Positions 22,872 through 33,899 of a stretch of DNA of 64,000 nucleotides are shown in pieces; positions within the stretch are counted from its first letter, which is position 1, and each line of letters begins with the position of its first letter. The notes under the pieces are model-generated. The model worked only from the letters and a program-made list of their open reading frames with translations. It ran no database searches and was not told the DNA's origin. Source of the stretch: CAVORD01 sp963698535 (GTDB taxonomy: Bacteria > Bacteroidota > Bacteroidia > Bacteroidales > VadinHA17); the NCBI GenBank assembly GCA_963698535.1, contig CAVORD010000001.1, forward strand, positions 372,001-436,000, in the 5' to 3' direction. Made by a program: the position numbers and the translations under genes.

Positions 22872-23045
22872 AATTTCTTCTCTTATTTTTCGTAAAAATA
22901 ATAATAGATATTAATTGTACCGAGTTAAATGTTATTGTTCACTGGAATAAATAACAAGATTAATGCCAATATGTTTAGAAGTTACTCACACTGATGGCTC
23001 ATCATTTCAATATTTTTATACATTTACGCAACAGAAAATCTAAAT

Positions 23046-24615
23046 ATGATGAACGATACAGGAAAAACACTACGCGATTCGACCGCTATGCGCTGGTTTG
23101 TACTGGTTTTGCTTAGCGCTTTGATTTTTGCAACATACTGGTTTCAGGATTTCTTAGCAGGGCTTAAGGGTCTGATGGAGTCTGAACTTGGGCTTCACCA
23201 GTGAGGAGTTTGGAAGGATAATTGGGTATGACTACCGTTGCCAATATGGTAGGAATGATAATTGTTGGCGGAATTATTCTCGACAAATGGGGTATTAGAG
23301 TTGCAGGACTTGCTTTTGGTGGTTTGGCAGCACTTGGAGGCGCAATTGTAGCGATGGGTAAGTGCCGGCTACTTCGGCGAGGACAAAGGAACAGTGCTTA
23401 CTACAATGATTATCGGAAGGGTCCTTTTTGGTTCCGGACTGGAGGTTACCTGTGTTGTTGCAACACGAACAATTGTTAAGTGGTTCAGAGGTTATGAGAT
23501 GGCACTGGCAATGGCAATTAATGTTGGATTTGGTCGTCTTGGAACAGCGCTCGGTTTGGCAGTATCGCCTGATATTGCTAATGGACATGTTTCACCTGCA
23601 GTGACTTTTGCTGCAACACTTATGGGACTTGCTCTTATCCTCTTTCTTGTTTATACTTTCTTCGATGTAAAAATTGACAAGCAAAAAGCCAAGTCGGTTT
23701 CAGCTGAAAAGAGTGATGACGAAGAGTTTAAGTTCAGCGATCTGATTAAGCTTATTAAGAATCCATCATTTATTTATATTGCACTTCTTTGTGTAACTTT
23801 TTATGCTGCAGTATTTCCCTTTATACAGTATGCACCAGATATGCTTGTCAATAAGTTTGGATTCGCATACAATCTGCCATTGGATGGGACAGGTGATATT
23901 ATTCTGTTTGGCAGTAAAGCCATTGGAACAGCAAGTATCTACGTTGCATTCTTCCTGTTTGGTATAGGGTTTTCAGTTATTCCATCGAACATGAAGACCA
24001 AAACGGCGAAATATGCCACCATGGCAATCGTATTCCTTCTGTTTCTTCTGTTTATAAATGCTCTTTCCGATACACTGCGTTTGTGGCTGGTAAATGGTCC
24101 GAAAACAGCTTCTCTGGTGCCACTGGGGACAATTCTGTTTACCCCTATTTTCGGAAATTACTATGACAAACATGGCAAGGGGGCATCATTAATGATCTTA
24201 GGATCAGCCCTGCTGATCTTTGCACACCTTTCGCTTTCAATCTTCGATATAAAGATTCTGGCTTATCTCGGGCTGTTTAGCCTCGGTATTGCATTCTCTC
24301 TTGTACCGGCTGCCATGTGGCCTTCGGTGGCAAAGATTGTACCGGAACACAGGCTAGGCACTGCTTACGCTACAATGTTTACAGTACAGAACATTGGACT
24401 CGGTGCCTTTTTCTATGGGTCTCGGAGCTCTGCTTGACAGTGTAAACAGGGCTGATCTTGTTGCAATTCGCGCAGGTGAGATGCCATATGACTATACAAT
24501 TCCTATCCTGGTACTTGTAGTTTGTGGAATGATATCAATGTTTCTTTCATTTAAACTGAAACAAGCTGACAGAAGACAAGGCTATGGACTTGAATTGCCT
24601 TCGGTAAAGAACTAA
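23046..24615 (+). CDS. Major facilitator superfamily transporter (four frame breaks)
   Basis: About 520 residues and around twelve membrane helices after correction. Four breaks, near 23190, 23225, 23357 and 24418, are each one extra G in a GGG run where GG restores the frame. Landmarks: MRWFVLVLLSALIFATYWFQD (helix 1), ELGFTSEEFGRIIGMTTVAN, GRVLFGSGLEV, LFTPIFGNYYDKHGKG and AYATMFTVQNIGLG. The order and the loop PIFGNYYDKHG resemble MFSD1-like/general MFS porters. The substrate is unknown; relatives include amino acid and small peptide exporters. A strong terminator follows at 24635. Confidence 0.85.
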
Positions 24616-24634
24616 TAAAAGTAAACTTAAAAAA

Positions 24635-24659
24635 AGCAGCCTCAGGGCTGCTTTTTTTT
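24635..24659 (+). terminator. Rho-independent terminator after the MFS transporter
   Basis: AAGCAGCC TCA GGGCTGC TTTTTTTT: a compact GC stem with an eight-T tail, 20 bp after the stop codon. Confidence 0.9.
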
Positions 24660-24730
24660 GGTTTAAGAAGAAGCTGGCATTAACTTTATCGGGTTATAGT
24701 TGTTAATCTGTTATATAGATTTTTTAAGAT

Positions 24731-25072
24731 ATGGACAAAAAAGAATTTCCGAGAGGAGCGAGGTTCAGGTTCAGCGATGAGATCGATTACGCCGACGGAG
24801 CAATCGTAAGTAAAACAGTTATCAAGAGAGAAACAGGGAATGTATCCCTATTTGCCTTTGACAAGGGTGAGTCGCTTAGTGAACATACAGCTCCCTTTGA
24901 CGCTATGGTTGAGATAGTTGACGGTAGCGGTGATATAATCGTTAACGGGGTTTCCAATATAGTTAAGGAGGGAGAAGTTATCATTATGCCAGCCGGAATA
25001 CCTCATGCAGTGAAGGCACCTCAAAGATTCAAGATGGTTCTCACCATGATAAAAGACGCGAAACAGGCTTGA
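24731..25072 (+). CDS. Small cupin-domain protein
   Basis: 113-residue single-domain cupin. Motif 1 is reduced: GESLSEHTAPFDAMVEIVDG keeps one histidine and the glutamate-like position but lacks the second histidine. Motif 2 is GEVIIMPAGIPHAVKA, with the expected PxxxPH. Such small cupins often bind metal or a small ligand in carbohydrate or redox pathways, but none is inferable here. It converges on the next gene and has no operon partner. Confidence 0.85.
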   Translation: MDKKEFPRGARFRFSDEIDYADGAIVSKTVIKRETGNVSLFAFDKGESLSEHTAPFDAMVEIVDGSGDIIVNGVSNIVKEGEVIIMPAGIPHAVKAPQRFKMVLTMIKDAKQA

Positions 25073-25079
25073 TAAGACA

Positions 25080-25484
25080 TTAAATGCTGATCAATCTGGC
25101 GAATTGTTCAAAAGAGATATTTAACGGCAGGTAGCTGTATGCTTTTTCGATAGTCGAGCAATAAAATCTTTTACGTTTCAGTGATGCAAAGAAAAGATGT
25201 ACCAGAGCTGTCGAAAGCGGATTATCAATCACATATACTCCAATCTTCTGATTATCTGTTTTATCGTACCTTTTTATCAGCTGCATCATCTCCCTCAATC
25301 TGCTTATACCAAACTGAAACTGACAACCTCTCATATCGGTAACCTGATAATGGACTAGTGGAAACTCCTCGCTCTGTCTGAATTGCTCCGCAAGGGAGTA
25401 TACCTCCTCGAAGCACTTGCTGCCGGGTTCAAGCTTAGAGACCCCAAGATTATGTTCAGGATAAATTTTAAACCGGTTGATCAT
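25080..25484 (-). CDS. Uncharacterised small protein, possibly SpoIIAA/STAS-like
   Basis: About 134 residues from the ATG at 25484 (MINRFKIYPEHN). An upstream in-frame ATG at 25511 would add nine residues, which look non-conserved. The pattern of alternating strands and helices, with VYVIDNPLSTALVHLFF near residue 90, resembles SpoIIAA-like or STAS proteins found in Bacteroidales. This is a weak fold guess only. No membrane segment or catalytic motif is visible. It converges with the cupin gene, and its stop lies 8 bp from the cupin stop. Confidence 0.55.
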   Translation of the reverse strand: MINRFKIYPEHNLGVSKLEPGSKCFEEVYSLAEQFRQSEEFPLVHYQVTDMRGCQFQFGISRLREMMQLIKRYDKTDNQKIGVYVIDNPLSTALVHLFFASLKRKRFYCSTIEKAYSYLPLNISFEQFARLISI

Positions 25485-25560
25485 GTTATAAAGCAGACAA
25501 TCTGGCGGCAAAGGTATCTTTTTATTTATATAATATGCTTTTCCTCTGAATGATAAATAT

Positions 25561-25568
25561 TACCTTTA
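25561..25568 (+). promoter_or_regulatory. Possible -7 element of pepD
   Basis: TACCTTTA matches TAnnTTTG at seven of eight positions and lies 36 bp before the start codon. The -33 box is only TTTT at the expected distance, so support is weak. Confidence 0.3.
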
Positions 25569-25604
25569 GTCTCTTACTATTTAAAAACTTAAATCAATTA
25601 TACA

Positions 25605-27060
25605 ATGAGCGAAATTAAGAAACTGGAACCTGCTAATATCTGGTCTTATTTCCACGATATTACGCAAATACCTCACCCTTCAAAGAAGGAAGAAAAGATT
25701 GTGGATTACATGGTTGCCTTTGGCAAAAAGAATAATCTCGAGACAATTGTCGATAAAACGGGTAATGTAATTATACGCAAACCGGCTACTCCGGGTATGG
25801 AGAAGAGGAAGGGCGTGATCATGCAGGCTCATCTGGATATGGTACCGCAAAAGAACAATGATAAGGTGCATGACTTTGCCAAAGATCCCATAGAAACATT
25901 TATTGACGGAGAATGGGTAAAGGCAAAAGGAACAACTCTTGGAGCAGATAATGGTATAGGAGTGGCAGCAGCCATGAGCGTGCTTGCTGCAAAAGATCTG
26001 GTTCACGGACCCGTCGAAGCTCTTTTTTACGATCGATGAAGAAACCGGAATGACTGGTGCTTTCGGACTTGAGCCGGGAATGCTCAAGGGAAAGATACTT
26101 ATGAATCTTGACTCTGAGGATGAAGGTGAACTTTATGTCGGATGTGCAGGAGGAACAAATGTTAATGTTAAGTTTGGCTATAAGGAAGAATCAGTTCCCG
26201 CAGGTCATTCAGCAATGGCAATCAGGATCAGCGGTCTGAAGGGTGGCCATTCGGGTATGGATATTATCCTCTACAGGGGGAATTCAAATAAAATACTAAA
26301 CAGGTTACTCTGGGAATCAGCCAGAACATTTGGCGTAAGGTTGGGAGCATGGTCGGGCGGTGACCTTGGTAATGCTATCCCAAGAGAAGCATCTGCTGTA
26401 GTTACTCTACCCGATGCTAATGCGGATAAATTTCTCGCACATACTAAGAAACTGGCTTCTCAGATAAAAGCTGAATATGCAACAGCCGATCCGGGTCTGG
26501 AGATTGATGTTAAGAAGAGTGAGCTGCCGGCAAAAGTGATGGATGATAAGAGTGCCAAAGCATTTTTGAATGCTGTCTACTCTTGTCCCAATGATGTGAT
26601 CAGAATGTCAAATGATATGGAAGGATTGGTAGAGACATCATCAAACCTTGCCATTATAAAAATGGATAAGGGGAGTGTCACTCTTACTTGTTTAATGAGA
26701 AGCAGTGTCGAAAGCGCCAAGGTGAGTCTCAAGGAGCAGTTTGTTTCTGTGTTTGAAGCAGCCGGGGCAGACGATCTCATTCGATGGAGAATACAGGGCT
26801 GGAAGCCTAATATGGATTCAGCCATTCTGGGAACAATGAAGAACACCTATAATAAGATGTTCGGCCGGGTACCTGTTGTTAAGGCTATACATGCCGGACT
26901 GGAATGCGGAATAATAGGCGGTGCCTATCCGGGACTTGATATGATCTCCTTCGGGCCTACCATCAGATCGCCTCACAGCCCTGATGAAAGGGTTAAAATA
27001 GATACGGTAGATAAGTTCTGGAAGTTCCTTGTCGGGACTCTGGAGAATGTGCCGGAATAA
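25605..27060 (+). CDS. pepD: Aminoacyl-histidine (Xaa-His) dipeptidase, M20 family (one frame break)
   Basis: Cytosolic non-specific dipeptidase of about 484 residues, the normal length. Metal-binding motifs: MQAHLDMVPQKN, TLGADNGIGVAAAM (bridging aspartate), TIDEETGMTGAFGL (general base and ligand glutamates), and a C-terminal HAGLECG. The frame breaks at 26023-26028, where five T are read as six; removing one joins EALF to TIDEETG. It releases amino acids from dipeptides with zinc, so it completes the peptide pathway with the peptide transporter and M28 peptidase in this window. A nested palindromic repeat begins 4 bp after the stop and may end transcription. Confidence 0.95.
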
Positions 27061-27063
27061 TTA

Positions 27064-27201
27064 AAAGAGGGTGTCTCAAAAGGACTCTCTTGACTACCGT
27101 CATTGCGAACGAAGTGAAGCAATCCATTGAATATCTTGGGATTGCTTCGTCGTCTTACTCCTCGCAATGACGATTCAAATGACTTTCGAGACACCCTCTT
27201 T
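27064..27201. repeat. Nested inverted repeat: outer 14-bp arms around palindromic repeat copy 2
   Basis: The outer arms AAAGAGGGTGTCTC (27064-27077) and GAGACACCCTCTTT (27188-27201) are perfect inverted repeats. Between them (27099-27174) is the palindromic repeat also seen at 17291-17364, here in reverse orientation. There is no open reading frame of substance. The structure resembles a small non-autonomous element or a compound terminator. The rest of the gap (27202-27375) shows nothing recognisable. Confidence 0.75.
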
Positions 27202-27375
27202 GGTCTTGTAATGTTTCTGTTTCTGTTTCTTAAAATGGAAGTCATCAGCATGGGTGAATTGTATTATGATAATATTCTGTTCGGCTCAGGCTCCAGGCCT
27301 GAGTCGGATATTAAAATTTTACCTCCAACGGTTTTCTTTCTTTAAAGGTTGTAGGGTATTGACCTTCTATTGTCT

Positions 27376-29959
27376 TTAACAGACCCAATCAGGGTCACCT
27401 ACTTCGATCCTGTAGTTGCCGAAAAGCGAAAACCTTCGGTTGGTATGATGATCCCCCGATACGTAGTGTGTATATTACCTCACCGGTAATCTCCCGCACC
27501 ACCCTTATTACCGGATTAACGATACCTTCCACCCTCACTTCTGGTAACCATCCCACAGGTTGCTTTCCGTAATTATCATCCTGATCAATAACAATTGGCC
27601 AGCCCGGAAAAGGTACGCCATTTGATGGTCGCGAATAGTATGGCCAGTTAGATAGCTCTATTTTTCTGGTACTTTTTGTAAAGACTATCTTACTGTAGCC
27701 CGGAGCCAGTTCATTATGACGAAGAGGCAGTGCCATTGTCTTGTGAGGATTGGCAACAGCCATCACTGTTATCAGGTTTCCGAAACCATCTCATAGTTAC
27801 CTGTATAGCGGGGAGAACCAGGCTTCCTGTTGCCACCCTCGTATGGAGGGAACCATCGCCTGGGAAAAATATTTCCGGTAGCAGGAGATACTATCGCATA
27901 ACCCGCATCCCTGTAGCTGTCGATACCATACCATACAGTGCTTCCAAGATGCTGGTCGCCTGCCACGTGCAGGGCAAAAGCTTTTCTGAATAACGACAGT
28001 GCCCTGTTTCTTTCAAGCTGTGGCCATCCGTCAGAGTCGAAGTCAGTTACGAGCTTATCACGAGTGACATACATACCTGAATCGGGTATATCGAGGCCTG
28101 TTACGACAGCATCGCTTGTTGCGTCTGCGGGAAGTGTAGCCAGATTGGGGAAAGAGTGTTTGCGAAAGAACGGCCTTCATCGAGGTACCGCCCGACCAGT
28201 CATTAGACCATGCTTCAAGAAAATTCATCTGGCGACCACCCAGCAGGGAAGCTCCGGTGATCCTGCTGTTCCATTCGTCGTTCCACGACTGATTCTGTGG
28301 CCACCCATTTACGATGTCCGCATTAGGCAAAAGAGCTGCGGGGGCAGATTTGAACTTCCTGTCCTCGATAATGGCAAAGCTTATACCTCCTATATTACAT
28401 TCGGTATAGTAGACCGATATACCCTGTTCTGCAGGCGTCGGATCATACGGATCGGGGAGGTGGCTCGTTTGGGTTTTCTGAACCATATTGACAAAGCCCG
28501 GATCCATTTTATATCCTCCTGCATCCTGAGCCGCGGCCCCTTCAGTCCCGGCGGAGTGGCGATGCCTCCTGCTCCCCACAGGTTGCCATGGTAAACATCA
28601 TGATCATCAGGTATTACAACAGTGGGTGTAGTGGCAGTAAGGTCACGGTAGGTTATGCACCAGAGATACCATTTATAGAGGTAGTCAAGATATCTCCCCT
28701 CTCCTGTATCTGCGGCAGTGGGAGAGGCTCCTTGGTATACCTGATCGCCGGCAAAGAAAAGAAGATCAGGATTGTGCTCTTTCAGGGCATTAACCAACTG
28801 AAGGTGAGGGTATAATATGCCTTCGCTAAAAGGAAACCACCCGGCATCAATACCTGCCCAGGTATTGCGGTAAGGTTTCGTTACCTGCTCGATGCATGAT
28901 AGTGATAGAGGACAATTGAGTCGGGGTTTACCGGATCTCTTTTTATAATACCCTCAAACAGTTGTTTTCTGACACCCTTGCGTTTTATCTCCTTTACGAT
29001 CCGGAAAGGCACATCATGATCGTGGTTCCAGTCTGATACACGAAAATGAGCGGTATAGGAGGTATCGCTTATGGGAGAGGTGGAGTGCCGTACCCAGTGA
29101 CCTTCTTTTAGTGTCTCAAGGATTGCATCACTTCTCATCATCAGGTGCAAGCGGCGCCATCTGAGCAGTTATTTTAAGAGTTTTTCTGCTCAGTGTGTAC
29201 TGGGTGTTTATTACAGGACCGGCTTCTCTCTCTTCTCTCTCTCCAAACCGCCTCCTGATACCATAAGCTTGGCAAAGGCAAACCTGTCGGGCTTTCCTGA
29301 GCTATCACCGTTTATGAGATACCAGAGCGATATTTCCTTTGAGTCTGGCTGTGTCGATTGCAGCCAGATAAAGTGATGAAATGATCGTGTTTGAAGAAGG
29401 ATCAACCGCCTTAAGTGTAATATTGGATGTGCCACCCGATACTTTCAACCTTAAGCAGAAGGAAACAATCGGACCACTCTGTTTCTTCACTGTCCCCATA
29501 TACAGGGTATGATCGCTCGAAGTTAAGATCCCTGATGAAAAGACGACCTTTACCATCTATTCCGGCAAATAAACCTGCACCGTCGCCCCATGAGTGAAAG
29601 ATAAGAGATGCCGACCTGTAATCAATGTTGCCGCCGGCACCAATGAGGAAGCCTGCAGCAGACTCTGCATCGGGATGAGTCTCAGAGGCAACCGAGATAT
29701 GTACATTCATGTTCAACGATCCTTCCCCGGGAAGAAACTGGCGGGTTAGTAAATGAGCTGTTCGGAGGGGCAGGGTGCCAACACATTCCAGCCGGCCATC
29801 CCTGATCTGCCAGTCTGCCAGTCGGTTGGTCCGCAAATCAGGACCGGCCCAATACCCGTCAGGAGATAAATGCCAGTCGCTTACGTACTTGTCGGAAAAA
29901 TTACTACAGCCGGTAAGGGAAGCAATAATAAGAAACGAGATGATAATAATCTTATTCAT
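27376..29959 (-). CDS. PhoD-like metallophosphatase lipoprotein (many frame breaks)
   Basis: One gene of about 860 residues, broken into at least seven frames. It starts at 29959 as a lipoprotein (IIASLTGCSNFSDK, lipidated cysteine at residue 18). About 200 residues follow that look like a beta-sandwich domain (YWAGPDLRTNRLADWQIRDG). The PhoD catalytic region comes next: FFAGDQVYQGASPT, VVIPDDHDVYHGNLWGAGG, and a later LHVAGDQHLGSTVWYG. These supply the metal-binding Asp and His residues. The last break (27422-27425, TTTT read for TTT on the minus strand) leads to IEVGDPDWVC and a stop at 27376. It should cleave phosphodiesters or phosphomonoesters outside the cytoplasm. The number of breaks could also mean a decayed gene, although all catalytic motifs remain. 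Confidence 0.8.
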
Positions 29960-30115
29960 TGCCGGGAAGAATTGGTTTAAGTGCCAATTTAGGCAAAAAA
30001 AAGATTCCTCATATCATAAGATTATTCGAAACGGCGGTTCTCATGAGCTCAGCCTGCGTAGCAGGCTTGTCTTTCTCCCATCCTGCAGACCCTCATGACC
30101 CGGGCAACATCTACT

Positions 30116-30147
30116 ACCCACCCCACACCCCTCCCGGGAGGGGATTT
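30116..30147. repeat. C/G-rich palindromic repeat (AAATCCCC type), copy 2, inverted
   Basis: On the minus strand it reads AAATCCCCTCCCGGGAGGGG then TGTGGGGTGGGT, matching the copy at 21067-21100. Just to the right, TTCTGATAATCTGA occurs twice (30174 and 30192). Confidence 0.65.
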
Positions 30148-30210
30148 AATTATCTCTACCAGATTATTGATAGTTCTGATAATCTGACGATTTCTGATAA
30201 TCTGATAGAT

Positions 30211-30739
30211 CTATTTCGTTTTGAGTTCAACGAGGATATCATCCTTCATAACTATCATGCCTGGTTTTACGGCGACAGATAGCACAGTACCCACACCAGT
30301 GGATACAATTTCATTCTGCATTTTCATTGCCTAAGGATGACAACCGATTCGCCTCTGTTGATCTCACTGCCCTCCTTTACCAGTACATCTATTATTTTGC
30401 CCGGCATTGGGGCCTTGATGGTAAATTTATCGCTCTTAACCTTGTTTTTGCTTATGTACTTCTTCCTCTGGAGAGAGAATGGTGTTTTTCAATTGAGAAG
30501 TTGTAGCTGATATCGTCGAACAGTATCTCATACCTGTTTTGCCGTGAGCGGACTATCTCCACCGGGTACCTTCTGTTCTTCCAAAGGATATATGTCCCGT
30601 ACTTCTCATCATTTTTTATCTGTATCTCATAGTCGCGTTTACCGATCCTGATACTTTTCTTGAGAGGGATATCGAATCCGAAGGTATTCTCTTCAGAAAC
30701 AGCATATAGTTTTTTGTGTTTAAGTTTTTCGTTACTCAT
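30211..30739 (-). CDS. Biotin carboxyl carrier subunit of an acyl-CoA carboxylase (two frame breaks)
   Basis: About 175 residues after correction. The N-terminal 95 residues read directly. A break at 30485-30489 (A run) and one near 30331 separate the C-terminal biotinyl domain: TIKAPMPGKIIDVLVKEG, then (E)AMKMQNEIVS with the biotin-accepting lysine, and VKPGMIVMKDDILVEL to the stop at 30211. It carries CO2 from the biotin carboxylase to the carboxyltransferase encoded upstream. It starts 8 bp after the biotin carboxylase stop, so it is the third gene of the operon. Confidence 0.9.
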
Positions 30740-30747
30740 GACTGTGA

Positions 30748-32262
30748 TCAGAATTGATTAATACGTTTGTTTAACTGCCATGGGTTTAGTTCGCGTCCCT
30801 GATCAAAATCGACATGGTTTTCGTCATCGTTGAAATTCTCGTCGATAAATATTTTTGTAGACAGCCATGCAGCTATCATTGCTTCATATTCAGAGTTATA
30901 GTAGAATCGGGTTAGGTCTTTTTCAATAAAGGCAGTAGTAAATTCCCCGCTAATGAACTTTGGATGCCTGACAAGCATCCGGAAGAAAGGAACGGTTGTT
31001 TTTATTCCCTTTATCCATACCTTGTCGAGCGCCAGTTTGAGGTGTTTCAGAGCTTCTTTGCGATCTCTCCCTGTGACGATAAGCTTGGCAACCATTGAGT
31101 CGAAGTTGGCAGCAATGGAAGAGCCGCTCTGCACACCTGTGTCAACACGCACATAGTTGTCGGTTGGCATTATCATCGTATATATCTTGCCCGGATCGGG
31201 TGCAAATCCCGACTGGATATCCTCGGCATTGATACGGCACTCAATAGCCCATCCTGTTAACTTAACATCTTTTTGAGTGATATCGAGTTTCTCTCCCGAT
31301 GCTATCCTTATCTGTTGTTCGATAAGGTCGAGACCGGTAATTAATTCCGTTACAGGATGTTCAACCTGAATACGGGTATTCATCTCCATAAAGTAGTAGT
31401 TATGGTCGGAGTCGAGAAGAAACTCTACTGTACCTGCTGAATGGTAATTTACTGCTTTAGCGATCTGAACCGCTACTTTTCCCATCTTATCTCTGAGTAA
31501 TTCATCAAGGGCAACAGATGGAGCTTCTTCAAGCAATTTCTGATGTTTACGCTGTATTGAGCATTCCCTTTCTCCCAGGTGAATAACATTACCGTGAGTA
31601 TCTCCAAGTATCTGAAATTCAATATGCTTCGGGTTTTCAATATACTTTTCAATAAATACAGAGGGATCGTTGAACGCTTTTTCAGCCTCTTTGCTGGCAA
31701 GGAGGAAGTTCTTCTCTACATCTTCAGCCTTACGTACTATCCTCATACCTCTTCCACCGCCTCCCGATGCTGCCTTTATTATCACCGGGAACCCTATCTT
31801 AAGAGCAATAGCAAGGGCCTCTTCTTCGTTGGGAATGTTCCCCTGGTGACCCATTGCCATTGGTATCCCATTTGCCATAGCTATCTTCCTGGCGATAGTC
31901 TTGTTGCCCATCTTGTAAATAGCATCCGGATCGGGGCCTATGAAAATAATACCCTTTTCAATGCACTTTTGTGCGAAATAGGCATTTTCTGCCAGGAAGC
32001 CGTATCCTGGATGAACAGCATCGGCTTTATTTTCTTCCGCGATTTCAACCAGGCGTTCAACATCGAGGTAAACAGGTATTTCCGAGACGCTTAATGTCTC
32101 GTCGTGTATTATATCGGCATGTGCCAGGAACATTGCATCCGGTTCCGAGGCTGTCCGTATGGCTACTGTTGAGATACCCATTTTTTTTGCAGTACGCGTT
32201 ATGCGTATTGCTATCTCTCCTCTGTTGGCTATAAGTATCCTTTTAATATTCTTCGTCTTCAT
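30748..32262 (-). CDS. accC: Biotin carboxylase subunit
   Basis: 504-residue ATP-grasp enzyme with no attached biotin domain. The N-terminal Rossmann-like part is IKRILIANRGEIAIRI. The ATP-binding loop is KAASGGGGRGMRIV, and the active-site stretch is FMEMNTRIQVEHPVTE. It carboxylates biotin on the carrier protein using ATP and bicarbonate. It lies between the carboxyltransferase (15 bp upstream) and carrier genes (8 bp downstream) in the same orientation. With a propionyl-CoA-type carboxyltransferase partner, the complex probably makes methylmalonyl-CoA rather than serving fatty-acid synthesis. Some relatives also end a few dozen residues earlier. Confidence 0.94.
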   Translation of the reverse strand: MKTKNIKRILIANRGEIAIRITRTAKKMGISTVAIRTASEPDAMFLAHADIIHDETLSVSEIPVYLDVERLVEIAEENKADAVHPGYGFLAENAYFAQKCIEKGIIFIGPDPDAIYKMGNKTIARKIAMANGIPMAMGHQGNIPNEEEALAIALKIGFPVIIKAASGGGGRGMRIVRKAEDVEKNFLLASKEAEKAFNDPSVFIEKYIENPKHIEFQILGDTHGNVIHLGERECSIQRKHQKLLEEAPSVALDELLRDKMGKVAVQIAKAVNYHSAGTVEFLLDSDHNYYFMEMNTRIQVEHPVTELITGLDLIEQQIRIASGEKLDITQKDVKLTGWAIECRINAEDIQSGFAPDPGKIYTMIMPTDNYVRVDTGVQSGSSIAANFDSMVAKLIVTGRDRKEALKHLKLALDKVWIKGIKTTVPFFRMLVRHPKFISGEFTTAFIEKDLTRFYYNSEYEAMIAAWLSTKIFIDENFNDDENHVDFDQGRELNPWQLNKRINQF

Positions 32263-32277
32263 TCCTTTTCTTGTTGA

Positions 32278-33834
32278 TCATAATGGCATGTTACCATGTT
32301 TTCTGGAAGGTACTTTTACATGCTTGTTGCTCAGTGCCTCAAAGGCAATAATAATCTTTTTACGGGTTTCAGCAGGGTCGATGACCTCATCGATATAACC
32401 CTGCTCGTCTGCTACATAAGGGTTGGCTACCTTTTCCCTGTAGAGTTTAACTAATTCTTTTTTAAGCTCGTCGGGCTTGGCCGATTCCTGTAACTGTTTT
32501 CTGTAAAGTATTGCAACTGCTCCGTCGGGACCCATAACCGCAATTTCGGCTGTTGGCCAGGCAAAGTTGAAGTCGCCACCCATCTTTTTGCTGTTCATTA
32601 CAATATATGCTCCTCCGTATGCCTTGCGAAGAATGACGGTTATCTTGGCAACCGATGCCTCGGCATAGGCGAATAACATTTTCGCACCGTGACGGATTAT
32701 GCCTGCATGCTCCTGGTTAACACCTGGAAGAAAGCCTGGAACATCTTCCAGTGTAAGAATAGGGATATTGAAAGCATCGCAGAACCGAATGAACCTGGCG
32801 CCTTTTACCGATGAATCGATATCCAGCACCCCTGCCAGAACCTTGGGCTGGTTGGCAACGATACCGAGGGTTTTACCTTTTAATCGTCCGAACCCTACAA
32901 CGAGGTTCTGAGCAAAGAGCTCCGATACTTCAAAGAAACTGTTGTTGTCTACCAGGTTATTAATGATATCACGTACATCGTACGCCTTATTGGGATCGTC
33001 AGGTACAATATCCCTGAGCTTGTTATTTATCTCCTTTGCAACTCCGTCATCTTCCACCACAGGAGGATTCTCCATGTTATTGGAAGGGAGGTAACTGAGA
33101 AATTTCTTTAGAGCAAGAATAGTATTCTCTTCATCGTCATAAATCATCTGTGCTACACCACTCCTGGTGGCATGAACCTCTGCACCTCCAAGTTCGTCGG
33201 ATGTAACATCCTCATTTAGAACTTCTTTGACAACATTCGGACCAGTAACGAACATGTAACTGGTATGATTTGTCATAAATGTCCAGTCGGTCAGTGCAGG
33301 CGAATATACTGCTCCTCCAGCCGCAGGCCCCATTATAACGGATATCTGTGGAATGATACCTGAGGAGTGAATAATATTATGAAAAATGGTGGCATAGCCG
33401 CTCAGACTGGCCACACCTTCCTGAATCCGGGCTCCACCCGAATCAATAAGTCCTATTATTGGTGCTCCCATCTTAAGAGCCATCTCCTGAATCTTTGCGA
33501 TCTTTTTGGCATGAACAATACCCAAAGAACCGCCCATTACCGTGAAATCCTGAGCATAAGTAAATACCAGCCGTCCGTTAACTTTCCCGTGGCCCACAAT
33601 AACACCATCGCCATATGCTCTCTCCACTGTTCCGAAATCGACAGGAGTATCTGCGGGTATGACATAGGCGTCGATCTCTTCAAAAGTCGCCTCATCAAAA
33701 AGAAGCTCAATGCGCTCTTGTGCAGTCAGCTTACCTTTGGCATGCTGCTTCTCCGCACGCTTCTTGCTGTATTGCTTCTTCAGTGCCTCTTTCCTGTCGG
33801 TAAATGCCTTGAAATAATGTCCTGATAGATCCAT
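32278..33834 (-). CDS. pccB: Acyl-CoA (propionyl-CoA type) carboxylase carboxyltransferase subunit
   Basis: 518-residue carboxyltransferase with two crotonase-like halves. N-terminal half: GLIDSGGARIQEGV and IMGPAAGGAVYSPALTDW, the oxyanion site. C-terminal half: LEDVPGFLPGVNQEHAGIIR and RKAYGGAYIVMNSKKMGGD. The length and motifs match PccB and the alpha subunit of methylmalonyl-CoA decarboxylase. No membrane beta subunit of a sodium-pumping decarboxylase is present nearby. The presence of biotin carboxylase downstream favours an ATP-driven carboxylase, linking propionate or odd-chain metabolism with the succinate pathway. First gene of a three-gene operon. Confidence 0.93.
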   Translation of the reverse strand: MDLSGHYFKAFTDRKEALKKQYSKKRAEKQHAKGKLTAQERIELLFDEATFEEIDAYVIPADTPVDFGTVERAYGDGVIVGHGKVNGRLVFTYAQDFTVMGGSLGIVHAKKIAKIQEMALKMGAPIIGLIDSGGARIQEGVASLSGYATIFHNIIHSSGIIPQISVIMGPAAGGAVYSPALTDWTFMTNHTSYMFVTGPNVVKEVLNEDVTSDELGGAEVHATRSGVAQMIYDDEENTILALKKFLSYLPSNNMENPPVVEDDGVAKEINNKLRDIVPDDPNKAYDVRDIINNLVDNNSFFEVSELFAQNLVVGFGRLKGKTLGIVANQPKVLAGVLDIDSSVKGARFIRFCDAFNIPILTLEDVPGFLPGVNQEHAGIIRHGAKMLFAYAEASVAKITVILRKAYGGAYIVMNSKKMGGDFNFAWPTAEIAVMGPDGAVAILYRKQLQESAKPDELKKELVKLYREKVANPYVADEQGYIDEVIDPAETRKKIIIAFEALSNKHVKVPSRKHGNMPL

Positions 33835-33899
33835 AAGTCTAGTTTGCAGTATTGATAATTTTCATAGTAAATATCATAAAACTTTTTATGAAGCGAGGT

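Noticed and set aside
27064..27201. Insertion sequence
   Set aside because: There is no transposase or target duplication; it is at most a small non-autonomous element.
29959..30282. Plus-strand gene opposite the biotin carrier
   Set aside because: It is antisense to the biotinyl domain, which is clearly conserved once the frame is corrected.
13000..30500. Genome decay: pseudogene cluster
   Set aside because: Catalytic motifs survive, the solvable breaks are single homopolymer indels, and no stop-rich or truncated genes occur in neighbouring clean stretches.
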